24,808 nt of DNA from Folioceros fuciformis (taxonomy: Eukaryota; Anthocerotophyta; Anthocerotopsida; Anthocerotales), in contig JBNGIO010004450.1 of NCBI GenBank assembly GCA_049999805.1, positions 1 to 24,808 on the forward strand, read 5' to 3'. The translations under genes and the position numbers were made by a program. Position 1 is the stretch's first letter. Each line of letters begins with the position of its first letter. This document shows positions 1 to 9,846 of the stretch, piece by piece. The notes beneath the pieces were generated by a model. It did not search any database, was not told where the DNA came from, and worked only from the letters and a program-made list of their open reading frames with translations.

Positions 1-157
1 ATGCCGTTCTGTCGGCGCTGTCTTTGTGAGGTGCGTTTTTGGCCAGGCCAACAACGAGGGAAGATTCCGGCCCTCAGCTTCACACCTACCTACCCTACAT
101 TGCCACCCACGTGAAAGCACATAACTCAGCCACACCCTTTCACACAAGGTGACAGAC

Positions 158-226
158 AAGGGCATCGGCGTGTGATTCGAACCCCCGATCACCCCGCATC
201 GGCGCTCTACCGCCAGCCGAGCCCCT
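158..226 (-). other. Degenerate tRNA-derived sequence with Pol III A and B boxes
   Basis: Read on the minus strand, this stretch has a D-arm-like segment (GCTC, GGCTGGCGGTA, GAGC; plus positions about 207-223) that fits the Pol III A box. It also has GGTTCGAATC at plus positions 174-183, matching the B box and T loop. The segment CCGAT...ATCGG can form an anticodon-like stem. No 7-bp acceptor stem can be drawn, and the T stem is mismatched. The 9-mer gcatcggcg occurs twice (162-170 and 197-205). I read it as a tRNA pseudogene or the head of a tRNA-derived SINE rather than a working tRNA. A chance match is possible. Confidence 0.4.
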
Positions 227-1327
227 ACAGTGAGCCTCAACACTGGCACCCATTTTATGAGCAGGAACTATGTTTGCAATGGTAAAAGCGAGTTCGGAGC
301 GTTTCTCTGTTTCCAGCGACCCCATCGAGATTCCCCCACCAGGCGACGGAGGTAGGGCTGGTGATCCGTAACTTGTGAGGCCAAGCGTGGTAGAAGTCTA
401 TGAATCGGGGAAGAGCTCGCTTGTTTTCTCATCAATCAATGGTTGCTAGGTTTCAACTCTGGATCGCCTACTTCGGAGTGTTAGCAAATCTGCCATCTTC
501 AGTATGTTAGGTCTCTCTGCAATTCATGGCCGACGGTCCCTTTCGAACCTGACAAGTGTGGCTCGGCGGCTCCAGCACCAGCAATAGGACAATCGCAAAC
601 CTAATCCCAGGCGTTTGCGTGTCTTTCTTCAGCCTTGCCTTCATGTCGTGGGGGACCTTGAATGCTGTCACAGCGTCGCTTCTACCTTCGTCTGACACTC
701 ATGGAGCTCATAATAGTGTATCCCCTTTCCCCCACAGCCTCCACTGGCCTGCTGTGGGAGTGGCTAGTCTAGTCACTTGGCATGTTGGGATAGTATCGGA
801 AGATTGATCGATGTGCGTGCGTCTCCACAGTGCTTGCTTGTCTATTCGAGCCACCTGTCGCTGCCATTGGGCTCAGTAGCAGACACCGCAAGAGAGGCGG
901 AGTGAGAAAGGGGTGGACGGCTTTTGGAGCTTGGGAAGGCTCCTTCCGCTTCAAACCTAGACTACCGTATGTACATACACTGTATATCTCACTGCTTCCC
1001 TCTCTCCTTTTTCCCAACTCTCTTGCATTAGCATGCCCACCTCTCCCTGGACCCTGTTCCCCACCTCTCGCGCATTGGCGCGTTCCTGTGCCCGAGCCGG
1101 CACTGACTTCATCCTGTACCTTCTTGTGTGACCCAAGTCTTGCGTCTTCTCTCATTGTTTGCTCTCTGCCTTGGGTGCTTGCTTTCTCCCAAGCCTTGTC
1201 TCGTTTTGTCTTGTCTCGTCTTTGCGTGGGCAACGGAGAACAGTCGCAGTCAGTCGTTGCCAGTCTAGCAGTGCAGCTCGTCGGCATCCATGGTGTGAAG
1301 AGTGTGCCCCCGCGATCGGAAGAGCCC
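227..1327 (+). promoter_or_regulatory. Upstream and leader region of the BTB gene
   Basis: No convincing coding exon is visible here on either strand; open frames in the stretch have no recognisable domain. From about 985 to 1230 the plus strand is strongly pyrimidine-rich (runs of ctctc, ccttt, tcttgtctc), as is common in plant 5' leaders. The in-frame extension upstream of the chosen ATG at 1328 opens only at a GTG and translates to low-information sequence, so this is more likely 5' UTR or promoter than protein. The transcription start was not identified. Confidence 0.35.
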
Positions 1328-2636
1328 ATGGCAGTGAAGATGATGGAGGCTCCCGTTGCCTTGTCCGCTGGACGCAACGCGATGCACCCGCTTCTCATGC
1401 GAGGCTACGCTCCTCTCATAGCGTTCGAGGAGCACGTGCCCCGGATGCACCTAGACCCCGAGCCGCAGCAAAAGCAGCAGCAGCCTCAGCACCAACAACA
1501 ACAGCAACAACAGCAACAACAGCAACAACAGCAAAAGCAGCAGCAGCAGGCGCTGGAGCTTGAGCAGCAGAAGGCGAGCACGAGGAGAGATGTGCCGGAT
1601 GCGCAGCCGGATCAGCAGCAGGCGAGAGGCAGTGCCAGGCATTCGCAAGGGGATGTCACATTGCATGTTGGTGCCAGCAGGACGGCGTACACAGTGAGCG
1701 TGGACACGCTGAGAAACGCCTCCTACTTCAGGCCCTTGTGCGACAGGCGAGCACAGGACGTGGTGGTTGATTGCGAGGAGGCTGTGTTCCAAAATGTGCT
1801 ACGTGTGCTCAGATACCGGAGCTGGGAGGCTGTGCCGGCCATGCCGGATGCGGAAATGTTCAGATTGAAGAAGGAGCTGGAATTCTACGGCGTGGAGGTG
1901 CAGGAGCCTCGTGTTGGGCCTGCATCGTCGATGCCAGGAGCGTCTACAGCCGCAGCTGGAGCAGGGAAGAGGAGCTCCAGGAACACCACGCCGTCTTCGA
2001 GCCCTAGCCATTCCGTCTCCTCCAGTTCCTCCTCCTCGCCCAACGCTAGCCCGCTCAGGAACCATCATCGCTTCCCGTCCGCGGAGCTGCCGGACCTGCC
2101 GCCCGAGCTCGCCGATCCCGCCAAGTTGGTGCTCATCACCAGGACGGACGACGACCCCAGAATCAAGTGCGAGCACTGCGCAAGGAGCAGTCTGNNNNNN
2201 NNNNNNNNNNNNNNNNNNNNNNNNNNNNNNNNNNNNNNNNNNNNNNNNNNNNNNNNNNNNNNNNNNNNNNNNNNNNNNNNNNNNNNNNNNNNNNCTATCC
2301 AAGGGGTGGTCTGTGGGAAGCAATTCCACGTGCTCGCTCAAGTTCCTCAACGCCACTCCCTCCTGTCCCTGCAGTTTCTCGTGCAAACCTCCGTCCTCAA
2401 CTACATGGGCTGTGAGCAGCTTTCACTCCCATGCTTTCTGCACGCAATGCAGCCACTCTGCAGATGGCATCACCTTGGTGTCGCTGCTGCTCACTCTGCG
2501 CTATGGAGCTCTTCACAGGACTCCGAAGGGAGTCATTGGCAGGAAGGAGCAGAATCTGGGGGAGATTTGCATCGATGCCACCCCGCAAGCAGGGAGATCC
2601 CTGCCTCACCTCAGATCTGCTAATAGATCCTTCTAA
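1328..2636 (+). CDS. Polyglutamine BTB/POZ (KCTD/T1-type) domain protein, interrupted by assembly gap
   Basis: The likely start is the ATG at 1328, in cccATGGc context. Residues 1-46 are of unknown role. Residues 47-74 are a 28-residue Gln-rich tract broken by Lys, Pro and His. Residues about 110-192 form a potassium-channel-tetramerisation-like BTB fold: it begins VTLHVGASRTAYTVSVDTLR, has NASYFRPLCD, and ends FRLKKELEFYGVEV. A Ser-rich linker (about 217-245) follows, then a segment with a CEHC pair just before the 100-N gap at 2195. BTB domains of this type mediate oligomerisation and often recruit substrates to CUL3 ligases; whether this one does is inference. After the gap the frame is undetermined because the true gap length is unknown. 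The frame ending with TAA at 2634-2636 keeps GC-rich third positions and contains a GWSV motif, so I prefer it; the other two frames stop at 2413-2415 and about 2623. The BTB assignment is good; the C terminus is uncertain. Confidence 0.72.
1466..1549 (+). repeat. CAR (Gln codon) repeat in the BTB gene
   Basis: There are 28 codons, of which 24 are CAG or CAA; Lys (AAG) occurs twice and Pro and His once each. The centre is an alternating caacag/caacaa run (about 1493-1533). Mixed CAG/CAA usage implies selection for Gln rather than pure slippage, though length polymorphism is likely. Confidence 0.9.
2195..2294. other. Assembly gap (100 N)
   Basis: A run of exactly 100 N, the usual placeholder for a gap of unknown size. 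It interrupts the BTB gene, so the downstream frame and any intron cannot be determined. Confidence 0.99.
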
Positions 2637-3550
2637 TGTGCTACTGGTTGATATTCCAATTTTGTCTTGTGTCATATAGCAGTGTGTGCTTTGACTTCCT
2701 CTCCTTTGCGGAGTCTGCAACGGTAAAATGTATATCTTAGGAGGTCAACGAATCAAACAGACCAGTGTACATATGTAGAGTGACGCCTGTTTTCGCGTCC
2801 TGCCCACAAGATTGTTGCAGAGCCGAAGTTTGGGGGCCATGTGCAATCGAAAAGTGTTTTCTCTTCCCAAGGGAGGAAGAAGTCTGTATAATTGAGGACA
2901 TGTCACCTATTGACCCATATCCAAAATACGTCTTGAATGATAAGAATGTACATAGCTACAGTGCACCTACGGTATACCCATCGATCGAGCATTCCATCCG
3001 TCGAGGAGCCCCAAGTCTACAGGATCGGCATAGCCAGGGTCTTCCTACACAGCATATACCTCACCTATAGCTGTCCAACAATTCCGATTCGCAACAATTC
3101 CGATTCGCAACAATTCCGATTCGCAACTATCTGAGTTTAGGGCTCTTCTTCGGAGTCTTGGCGGATTAGTCGGACGTGAGATTTCCAGGCTTGTATGCTT
3201 GATGGGAATCCTCAACCACCCTGCGATTCATTTCCAACCCTCAACGATTTTGGGAAATAGGCACCAAAAGGTGCCGAAAGCAGATGAATCCAAACGGTCC
3301 TTACTTGTGATAGCTCAGGGCGGAGTAGCTGTACAAACTCGAGAATACCAGCAAATGAAGAGCAATGGAATAGAAGAAAATGAATGTCCTAGCATACCTG
3401 TGACAGGAATCCGTTGAGACCGTAAGACGCGACCATAACCACACTTGAAGCAAAGCAGGTTGTTGAAAGAAATGAACGACATGTAGAAGCTGAGAACCTC
3501 CGTTTCCTCAAACAACCTCAAAACAGATTCAAGTAGGCAAGAAGAGTTAC
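2637..3550. other. Intergenic region, no gene recognised
   Basis: I see no domain, no exon with matching splice phases and no RNA gene here. It should contain the 3' UTR of the BTB gene and, on the minus strand next to the gap, possibly the last exon or 3' UTR of CASP. The minus-strand sequence just beyond the gap starts gtaact, which resembles a splice donor. A short open stretch that follows does not match the CASP membrane anchor. Confidence 0.6.
3076..3123. repeat. Three perfect tandem copies of a 16-bp unit
   Basis: The unit caacaattccgattcg occurs three times back to back without a mismatch (3076-3091, 3092-3107, 3108-3123), and a partial fourth copy begins at 3124. It lies outside any recognised exon. 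Confidence 0.95.
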
Positions 3551-3650
3551 NNNNNNNNNNNNNNNNNNNNNNNNNNNNNNNNNNNNNNNNNNNNNNNNNN
3601 NNNNNNNNNNNNNNNNNNNNNNNNNNNNNNNNNNNNNNNNNNNNNNNNNN
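3551..3650. other. Assembly gap (100 N)
   Basis: A second run of exactly 100 N, of unknown true length. It falls six bases into a CASP exon, at the point where family members carry the conserved tail and the transmembrane anchor. Confidence 0.99.
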
Positions 3651-6600
3651 TTTCTCCTGTTGAAAGGTAGTCACAAGTTCAGATATTATGTGGCCGGTAC
3701 AGAAACTCTTCCACTGATGTGGGGAAAATGGATCCTCACCACTTCAGGATGTCAACTTACAGCCGAGCAGTGAAACAAGATTACCTTCTTCGAGAATTGA
3801 GTGAAGGGGTTGATGTCATCTTCGTATATCTTCTTATACTTTGATTCCACATCAGATGCCAGTCCACCTTCTAAGTCATCTCCCCTCTGCTTCAAATTAT
3901 GCGGCGATCAACATGAAGAATAAAATTGATCTAACAACCCAGTTGTTCTCAGGTAAGTAGCACACAGATCATCCAAACTGATGGCTAACCTTCTTCAGGC
4001 CACGAATTTGAGGACGATCCTGTGTGTAGTCTTGAACATAACGCATTTTCTCGTACAACTTCACATTATCTGCTTTGCTCGTTGCCAATTCTGCTGCTAG
4101 ATTGCGACATTTCTCATTGATACTGCGTAGTTCCTAAAGGAATCCAAACAATTCCATATCAGCCTGTGTTGTGCGATGACCCGTCCCGTATCACAGTGTC
4201 ACGGCAATCTAATTATGGCCAGCAGGACAAGAAACTTACCTCCTCTGCGAGCCTCAGCCGTTGTCGGAATCTGTCACGCTGACTACAAATGACCTCTAAC
4301 ATGGAGTTTTGATCCTCATCCACGCCAGCAGGCTTCCCTGCTCCAGTCTGCTCTATCCCAACATTTACCACCAGAACCAGAGTTCAGGGCAAAATCGAGA
4401 TCCTGGGCCCAGTAAACCATGTTCCGTGTCGCTGATCATAGCTTTTGTAAGCCATCTACTGTGCAAGCATACCTCAATGAGATCCGTTATCCCTGAATCC
4501 AGCATCTCCCAATCATCGACTTTAGAGGGGCGTTTCTCAGTTGAGCTGTAACCCTACAAAACCAGGCACTTCAGCTAGTTGCAACGGAATGGGATGAAGG
4601 CCTCCGAAAACCATATGCGAGCTCTCAGACATAATATCCTTCCAGATATATGTGCATATACCTTCAAAATATCCTCCTCAAGTCTTGCTATCAACTTCTT
4701 TTGGTCCTCCACCTTGAGGTCAAGTTCCCTCACTAGAGCCTCGGCCGCTTCGGCGGCTGCAGACTTCTCAGACAATTGCACCTATTTGATTCAAGTCATC
4801 ATTCTGATGAGTTCACACTTCCAAGATTTTACTCAGAACAAAAGAAAAACTGACTAATTGACCCCTCAGGCAATTACACCTATCCAATGCACGCCATAAT
4901 AGTGCTTAGTACACTCCACACGCTTCGAAGGTTTGAACTCATACACCTTGAGATGAAACAACCAAGCTGACAAAGGCAATAAATTGTTATGGCTAGCTCC
5001 CGGCCAAAAAACAGATACCTTCACTTTGGTGAGTTCATGCTCCATCTTCCGATTCTTATCAAGAAACAACGTTTCAAGTTTGCCCATGTCCTCCCCGCGG
5101 TTGGCTGCATCCCAATCTTCTGCTTCAACAGAATTATAACCCACAGCCTGCAACCAAGTATGAGAAATTAGCCTATAACAATTCAGATGGCAATTTCTGG
5201 CTCAGCCTCAAGCACAACTTTTCACCATCACCAGCATGCAGGGACTACAAGGGTGCTGCGTTGGTAGGTGCAGCAAAACTCAGAGGGCTAGATACCGGAC
5301 CTGCAAAATCTTGACCTGTTTCCGTAAATCATCAACCTGCTTGGATGTTGGACGGTCAACCAGCTCCTTTTGAAGGTCTGCTATCTCAGAATCCTGTAAA
5401 ACCATGTCCCCCAATACCAACCCTCCATACACATGTAATGCTTTGAATGTATTGACTCACTACTAGCTAGTCTGTAACCATGTCTATAGTTACGACAGAA
5501 TCTCATGTTCCATACCTTCTCTTTGATGGCGGTGTTGAGCCTATTCAACTCAGCAAGATTTTGTTCCCGCTCTGCTGACAAGACAGCTTCTACATTGCTT
5601 AGTTCCACGTGCAGTTCCGATATGATTTTCTCCTTTGCAGTCAAGGATGCCTCCAGCCTACTGCTTGCCTCTGTGTCAAACCTGCCATGGTCCAGATCAA
5701 AAGCGTTACTACCTGAGTGCCTGTTTCAGTACGAGTAGCATCCTCAGTGCCCTTACATTACACCCACGTTCAAGGAAAGCACGAGCAATTGTTCCATTCT
5801 CACCTTTCCCTCACATCGGTCTCTTGGTTGATGATGGCTTGCAGTTGAGCTCGAAGTTGATCCTACAGCAAGGGATGTGACCAACTTGAAGGCCATCGTT
5901 TGGTGGAGAGAAAAATTCTGAACACCACAAAGAAGTGTTCTGACATACAGATTTCGCACACCTTTTCCCTCTCCAGGCTCAGTGACCTCGCCTGGGCTCT
6001 GTCTAATTCATCGGTTAACAGGGTTAATTCAGCCTGCTTCGCAGCACGCTCCTCCTCTGCAGATGAGGAGTGTCAACTTGTTTGAAAGCAAAACTGTCAA
6101 CCGCACCGAGGTACTACAGAGTTCACTTCCTCAACTACGGGACCACCTATTTCCATATTGGCAGACCTGTTTGGGCACGCAATTCAAACAGCTGACTTTG
6201 CCCATAGTCATGCTGCTGTTGCATGTTCTGCACTGTCTCCTTTGCAACCCTTAACTGTTCTTGTAGGGACCTCTCTCTGAAAGAATACATTGCAGTGAAC
6301 ATGATTGAACATTTACCATAACAACAAAAGGAAACAGTATACCTAACAACAAAATCCATGGATACCTTTCTTTAAGGACATCCAGACTCTTTTGATTCTC
6401 CTCAAGTAGACTTCTTTGCTTCATCTCCACTGCTTCTTTCACCTTCTCTTCCATCTTCAGCACAAAGGGAAAACAGGTCAACCGGAGAAACAAACGGCAC
6501 GAAACCTTTTTTCTGGAATAATGTTTTTGATCAGGGTCCAAATTGACCTGTTGCTCAAGCTGTCGATTTCGTTCTTCCAATCTGCGAATAGTTGCCTGCT

Positions 6601-7328
6601 GATTCTTCAAATACGTAGACTCGGTCCTGAACTCCTCAAGCTCCTGTTTCATCTTTTTGTTCTCTGCCTCCAGCTCTATAACCCTGGCAGATGTCTCCTG
6701 CAAACAGACTTTGAGTCTGGAGTTGTCACTCTCAGCTCTCTAAGTACTCTTGAAACCCATCACCAGAGCCAGCTGCAAACTAAAGGAACACTGAACCACG
6801 AAAAGGCACATTGCTGGAGAATGTGCTTACTGGCGCTGCTTCGTGTTCAGGTTCTGGCTCTTCCTCGAAGATCTTCTGGTAGATATTAAGGAATGAATTC
6901 TCTCCACCCTTCTTGGTCTCTGCATCAAGCATCCTCGTACCCTGAGTGAGAGAACCTTCAAGCTTTCCCGTCTCTCAACAAAGGAGTGATACGAATTCCT
7001 GCATTACCACGAGGCGCTTCCACGGGTTTGCGCCTGCCCCTCTGGCTACTGTCTTGATTCTCCCTGGCCTTCTGGCCATCAAGCTTCGCCTTCTCATGTC
7101 CTGAATCCGACTCTGGGGCAGCAGAGAGCCTGGTCAGCCACCTTGATCACCAGCCCAACATTGGATTCGACACACATTCCCCCGCGCGCTGGTGTGAGCG
7201 CATGTCCACATACCTGTCCAGTAATTAAGCACGGCCGAAATTGGAGACGGCGAATTGAAGGGAAGAGCTGTCTTTCCTTTCTCCTTCTCTTCAGATTCAG
7301 CCCAGATGGTCCCCTCTACCCCCTCCAT
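3651..7328 (-). CDS. CASP: Protein CASP, Golgi coiled-coil golgin (C terminus in gap, one apparent frameshift)
   Basis: CASP is a tail-anchored golgin of the Golgi, tethering vesicles through a long coiled coil. Exons (minus): 7328-7214, 7112-6831, 6697-6548, 6454-6366, 6276-6167, 6056-5962, 5862-5804, 5681-5516, 5393-5301, 5147-5019, 4781-4662, 4553-4473, 4350-4240, 4133-3990, 3886-3785, 3656-3651 and on into the gap. This gives about 617 residues; Arabidopsis CASP is somewhat longer. Family blocks in order include ENSFLNIYQKIF, NQQATIRRLEERNRQLEQQ, SQLFELRAQ, TAKEKIISEL, AVGYNSVEAEDWDAA, DKNRKMEHELT, VICSQRDRFRQRLR, NVKLYEKMRYVQDY and SKYKKIYEDDINPF. Most of the protein is heptad-rich coiled coil. 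All introns are GT-AG and phases close, except exon 2, which changes frame between about 6977 and 6958. The start is the first Met that aligns with the short family N terminus. The gene is divergent from PEX11. Identity is near certain; the last exon is missing. Confidence 0.93.
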
Positions 7329-8169
7329 GCTGACAGCCTGTCGAAAATCGAGAGATTCAGGACACAGCGAGCTTACGGAGCTCCAACACCGACAAGAAAC
7401 GACCGGAGCCAAAACACAGCAGAATTGGGGATTTTGCACCTTGTCCGCACGGCTACAACAGGAAGACCTTGGCCGGAGCTACAGATCCATCCGATCTCCG
7501 GTTCGGACGAGCTTGCACTGCTGCGCACACTTCACGCAGGCGAAGAACAGAGAACCTCGACGCAAAATTTACAGGGCCCCGATTTATCACACTCTACCTA
7601 GCCTAGGGCTTTTAGCGTGACCGTGCAAAACGTGTCGAACGGGCCGGGATCACTTTTCCGCGTTCCGTTCATATGTCCTCGTTCCGTTTATGCAATATGC
7701 AGCCCCTAGTTGCCGGTGTGGCATTATCTGATACGCACCCTGAGGTTGCGGCTGAAATCAATGGACTTGAGAAATGTATGCGATTCCAGTGCTCTCAACT
7801 GCTTGCGCTCGGCATACTCGATTCTGCACGGCGGCTGCGAAATCTGGAATGACGGGATTCGCTGCCCAGGGAGGTGCGAAGAATTTGCTGCCTTCCTTCT
7901 CCATTCTGCCTTTGCTTTTGGAATTGTGCGACATGCTTGGCTTGTGGTCAGGAACAAACTCCACTGTTCTAGAGCAGTGCCAACTCTGCAGGCGTCACGT
8001 ACCTTTCTGCTGATGACGAATGCAGGTCCCAGCTTGTCCGAAGGAAGAGGAATTGACGGGTGGTTGAGATGAAAGCACGGCCAAGCTATTGGGTGGTTTG
8101 CTGTAAATATCAGTAGCTAGAATTCGCAGTTGTTTTGGGTGTTGGCGTATCTTGTAGAAGGCTATAGAT
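7329..8169. promoter_or_regulatory. Divergent intergenic region between CASP (-) and PEX11 (+)
   Basis: These 841 bases must contain the promoters and 5' UTRs of both genes, unless either has a distant first exon. No coding domain is present. A short direct repeat, cgttccgtt followed by t/c, lies at 7661-7670 and 7680-7689 near the middle, a candidate for shared factor binding. I do not see an unambiguous TATA box at a fixed distance from either start. Open frames of 60-150 codons here have no recognisable features. Confidence 0.5.
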
Positions 8170-8931
8170 ATGGAGAGGAAGAAACAGGACACTGTGGACA
8201 AGCTTGTGACCTTCCTTGCGAAGCGGGACGGGATCGACAAATGGGTGAAGACCATGCAGTACACGGGGAAGTTCCTGCACTGGCGATTTGAACACACAAA
8301 TCCAGGTCTAGCGGTTCGCGCAAAGAAGCTTGAAGTGTCCAGTGGCCTGAGCAGGAAGGCTTTCCGGTACGGGAGGTTTCTGACTGGGTTTAACACTCTC
8401 AGGAGGTCCAAGAATGCTGATCTCACCTTCGCAGTGCTAGCCACTCTGGCCAACGCGGGGGAGATGGTGTATTTCTTCTTCGACCATTTCCTCTGGCTGT
8501 CGAGGAACGGTGTTCTGGATCCCCATTTTGCCAGGCGCTTCTCCTACATTTCGGCCTTCGGGGAGTCCTTCGGGTATGTGTTTTTCATGGTCGGAGATTT
8601 GATCCTGATCAAGCAGGGGAGGCAGACCGAGAAGCGGCTGTCCCTGGAAGTTCTAGAGTTGCAGAGAAGCCTTGCATCAACCTCGGACGGCAAGGGCAAC
8701 AGCGATGTGGAAGTGGTGGAGCAATTGGTGCAGGAAAAGAAGGCTCAAATCTTGAGCATCCGGCGTAGTCGGAGCATGCAAATTGCTGCCCTGGCAGCCA
8801 ATCTGGCCGACCTGTTCATTGCTCTTGCAGATATAGAGCCAAACCCTTTCTGCAATCACGTCCTGACGCTTGTTCTCAGTGGACTGACATCAGCGTGGGC
8901 GGGTTGGTACCGCAACTGGCCTTCAGATTAA
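8170..8931 (+). CDS. PEX11: Peroxisomal membrane protein 11 (PEX11A-like)
   Basis: PEX11 proteins insert into the peroxisomal membrane and drive elongation and proliferation of the organelle. The protein is 253 residues, the usual PEX11 length. The N terminus has LAKRDGIDKWVKTMQYTGKF (residues 16-35), matching the family opening. Residues 57-79 contain SSGLSRKAFRYGRF, the conserved amphipathic segment. Hydrophobic stretches follow at about 86-110 (ending YFFFDHFLWL) and 126-148, with a charged loop at about 150-190. The C-terminal hydrophobic helix (about 228-247) ends WYRNWPSD. Spacing and motifs fit the plant PEX11A type better than the C/D/E type; no C-terminal dilysine signal is seen. The gene is a single exon, unlike its intron-rich neighbours. 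The start is the first ATG (atagatATGG). Stop TAA at 8929-8931. The family call is firm; the subtype is less so. Confidence 0.93.
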   Translation: MERKKQDTVDKLVTFLAKRDGIDKWVKTMQYTGKFLHWRFEHTNPGLAVRAKKLEVSSGLSRKAFRYGRFLTGFNTLRRSKNADLTFAVLATLANAGEMVYFFFDHFLWLSRNGVLDPHFARRFSYISAFGESFGYVFFMVGDLILIKQGRQTEKRLSLEVLELQRSLASTSDGKGNSDVEVVEQLVQEKKAQILSIRRSRSMQIAALAANLADLFIALADIEPNPFCNHVLTLVLSGLTSAWAGWYRNWPSD

Positions 8932-9450
8932 ATTATTTCTGCAGGCTTGCCCTGCTGCCATCGGACAGTAGTGTAGCCTGATGAGGCCTTGCCTCATCCT
9001 GAACTGTGGCTCCACCCCCCTACCAAAATGGTGGAACAATTTGATGATGGGAACGCTTTCTATTAACGTTACCGTGCGCAAGGGTTGCGAGACCAGGGAA
9101 GAACGTACTCGTTCAACCCTGGTCCATATTTCCACTGATAGTAACTTGGAAGCAAAGCATTGTTGGCGAAGTCACCTATTCCAGTTCGAGGATGAAAGGG
9201 AGTGACAGCACATGGTAATACGTGGCTTGCAAGTTGAGCCATGGCAGGTTGTTGTAATGGGCCATATGCTAGAGGACACTCATCTATAACAACCTTGCTG
9301 TTCCTAGATACACCGGTACATTCTTGGATGGGTCCCTCAGAATAGGGAACCTGGTGCAAGCGTGCAAGAAGATAAACCAGTGAGTTGCAAATTACGGAAA
9401 CACCTAGTCGCCGTCCTTAGCATATACTTCAACACAACTCTCCTTCCTCC

Positions 9451-9650
9451 TCTCTTTCATGGGCCATTCTGGTTCTCCCTCTTCTGCTCCTCCTCCTTCT
9501 CTTTCATGAGGCAGATTCGGGTTCTCCCTCTTTTGCTCCTCCTCCTCCGTCTCTTTCATGGGGCAGATTCAGGTTCTCCCTCCTCCGCTCCTCCTCTCCC
9601 TCTCTTTCAAGAGGCAGAGCTACCCTGCAACGTGTATCAAAGTCTTCCTA
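9451..9650 (+). repeat. Pyrimidine-rich minisatellite, about four copies of a 47-52-bp unit
   Basis: The motif tctctttca followed by t/a, g and a/g recurs at 9451, 9498, 9550 and 9601. Copies 1-3 continue with ggcagattc-like sequence, then ggttctccctc and a (ctcctc)n tail. Copy 4 is truncated after gaggcagag. Unit lengths differ because the CTC triplet tail expands and contracts. One strand is almost purely C/T over long runs, so triplex or slipped structures are conceivable. Confidence 0.85.
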
Positions 9651-9812
9651 CACTTGGGGGGGCCTCCATTCATGCATCTGAACGACCATGGTTCGTTACT
9701 ATTTCAGTCAATGCCAGACTGCGAGACCACCTACAGTACATACCCGATTTGACTGGAACGTCATGGTTTGCGCCTCTTTGACTGGCCCTTGGTCTGGAGG
9801 GACCGGAACCGA

Positions 9813-9846
9813 TGGGCAGCGTTCAGCCGCCTTGGGCAGCGTTCAG
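9813..9846 (+). repeat. Short direct repeat, 14 bp twice
   Basis: The sequence tgggcagcgttcag occurs at 9813-9826 and 9833-9846, a period of 20 bases. No gene is associated with it. Confidence 0.8.

Noticed and set aside
158-226. Functional tRNA gene
   Set aside because: No acceptor stem and a mismatched T stem, despite good A and B boxes.
769-1398. Minus-strand open frame of 209 codons
   Set aside because: It is antisense to the CT-rich leader and start of the BTB gene, is rich in Arg, Gly and Ser from base composition, and shows no domain.
6831-7214. A phase-consistent alternative CASP model: exon 2 starting at GCTCTCTG (about 7124) and a 66-base intron ending at CTCACTCAG
   Set aside because: Its phases close, but the encoded stretch (RRRSLMARRPGRIK) has no similarity to CASP, while the other frame aligns residue by residue with the family. 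I kept the homologous frame and reported the frameshift.
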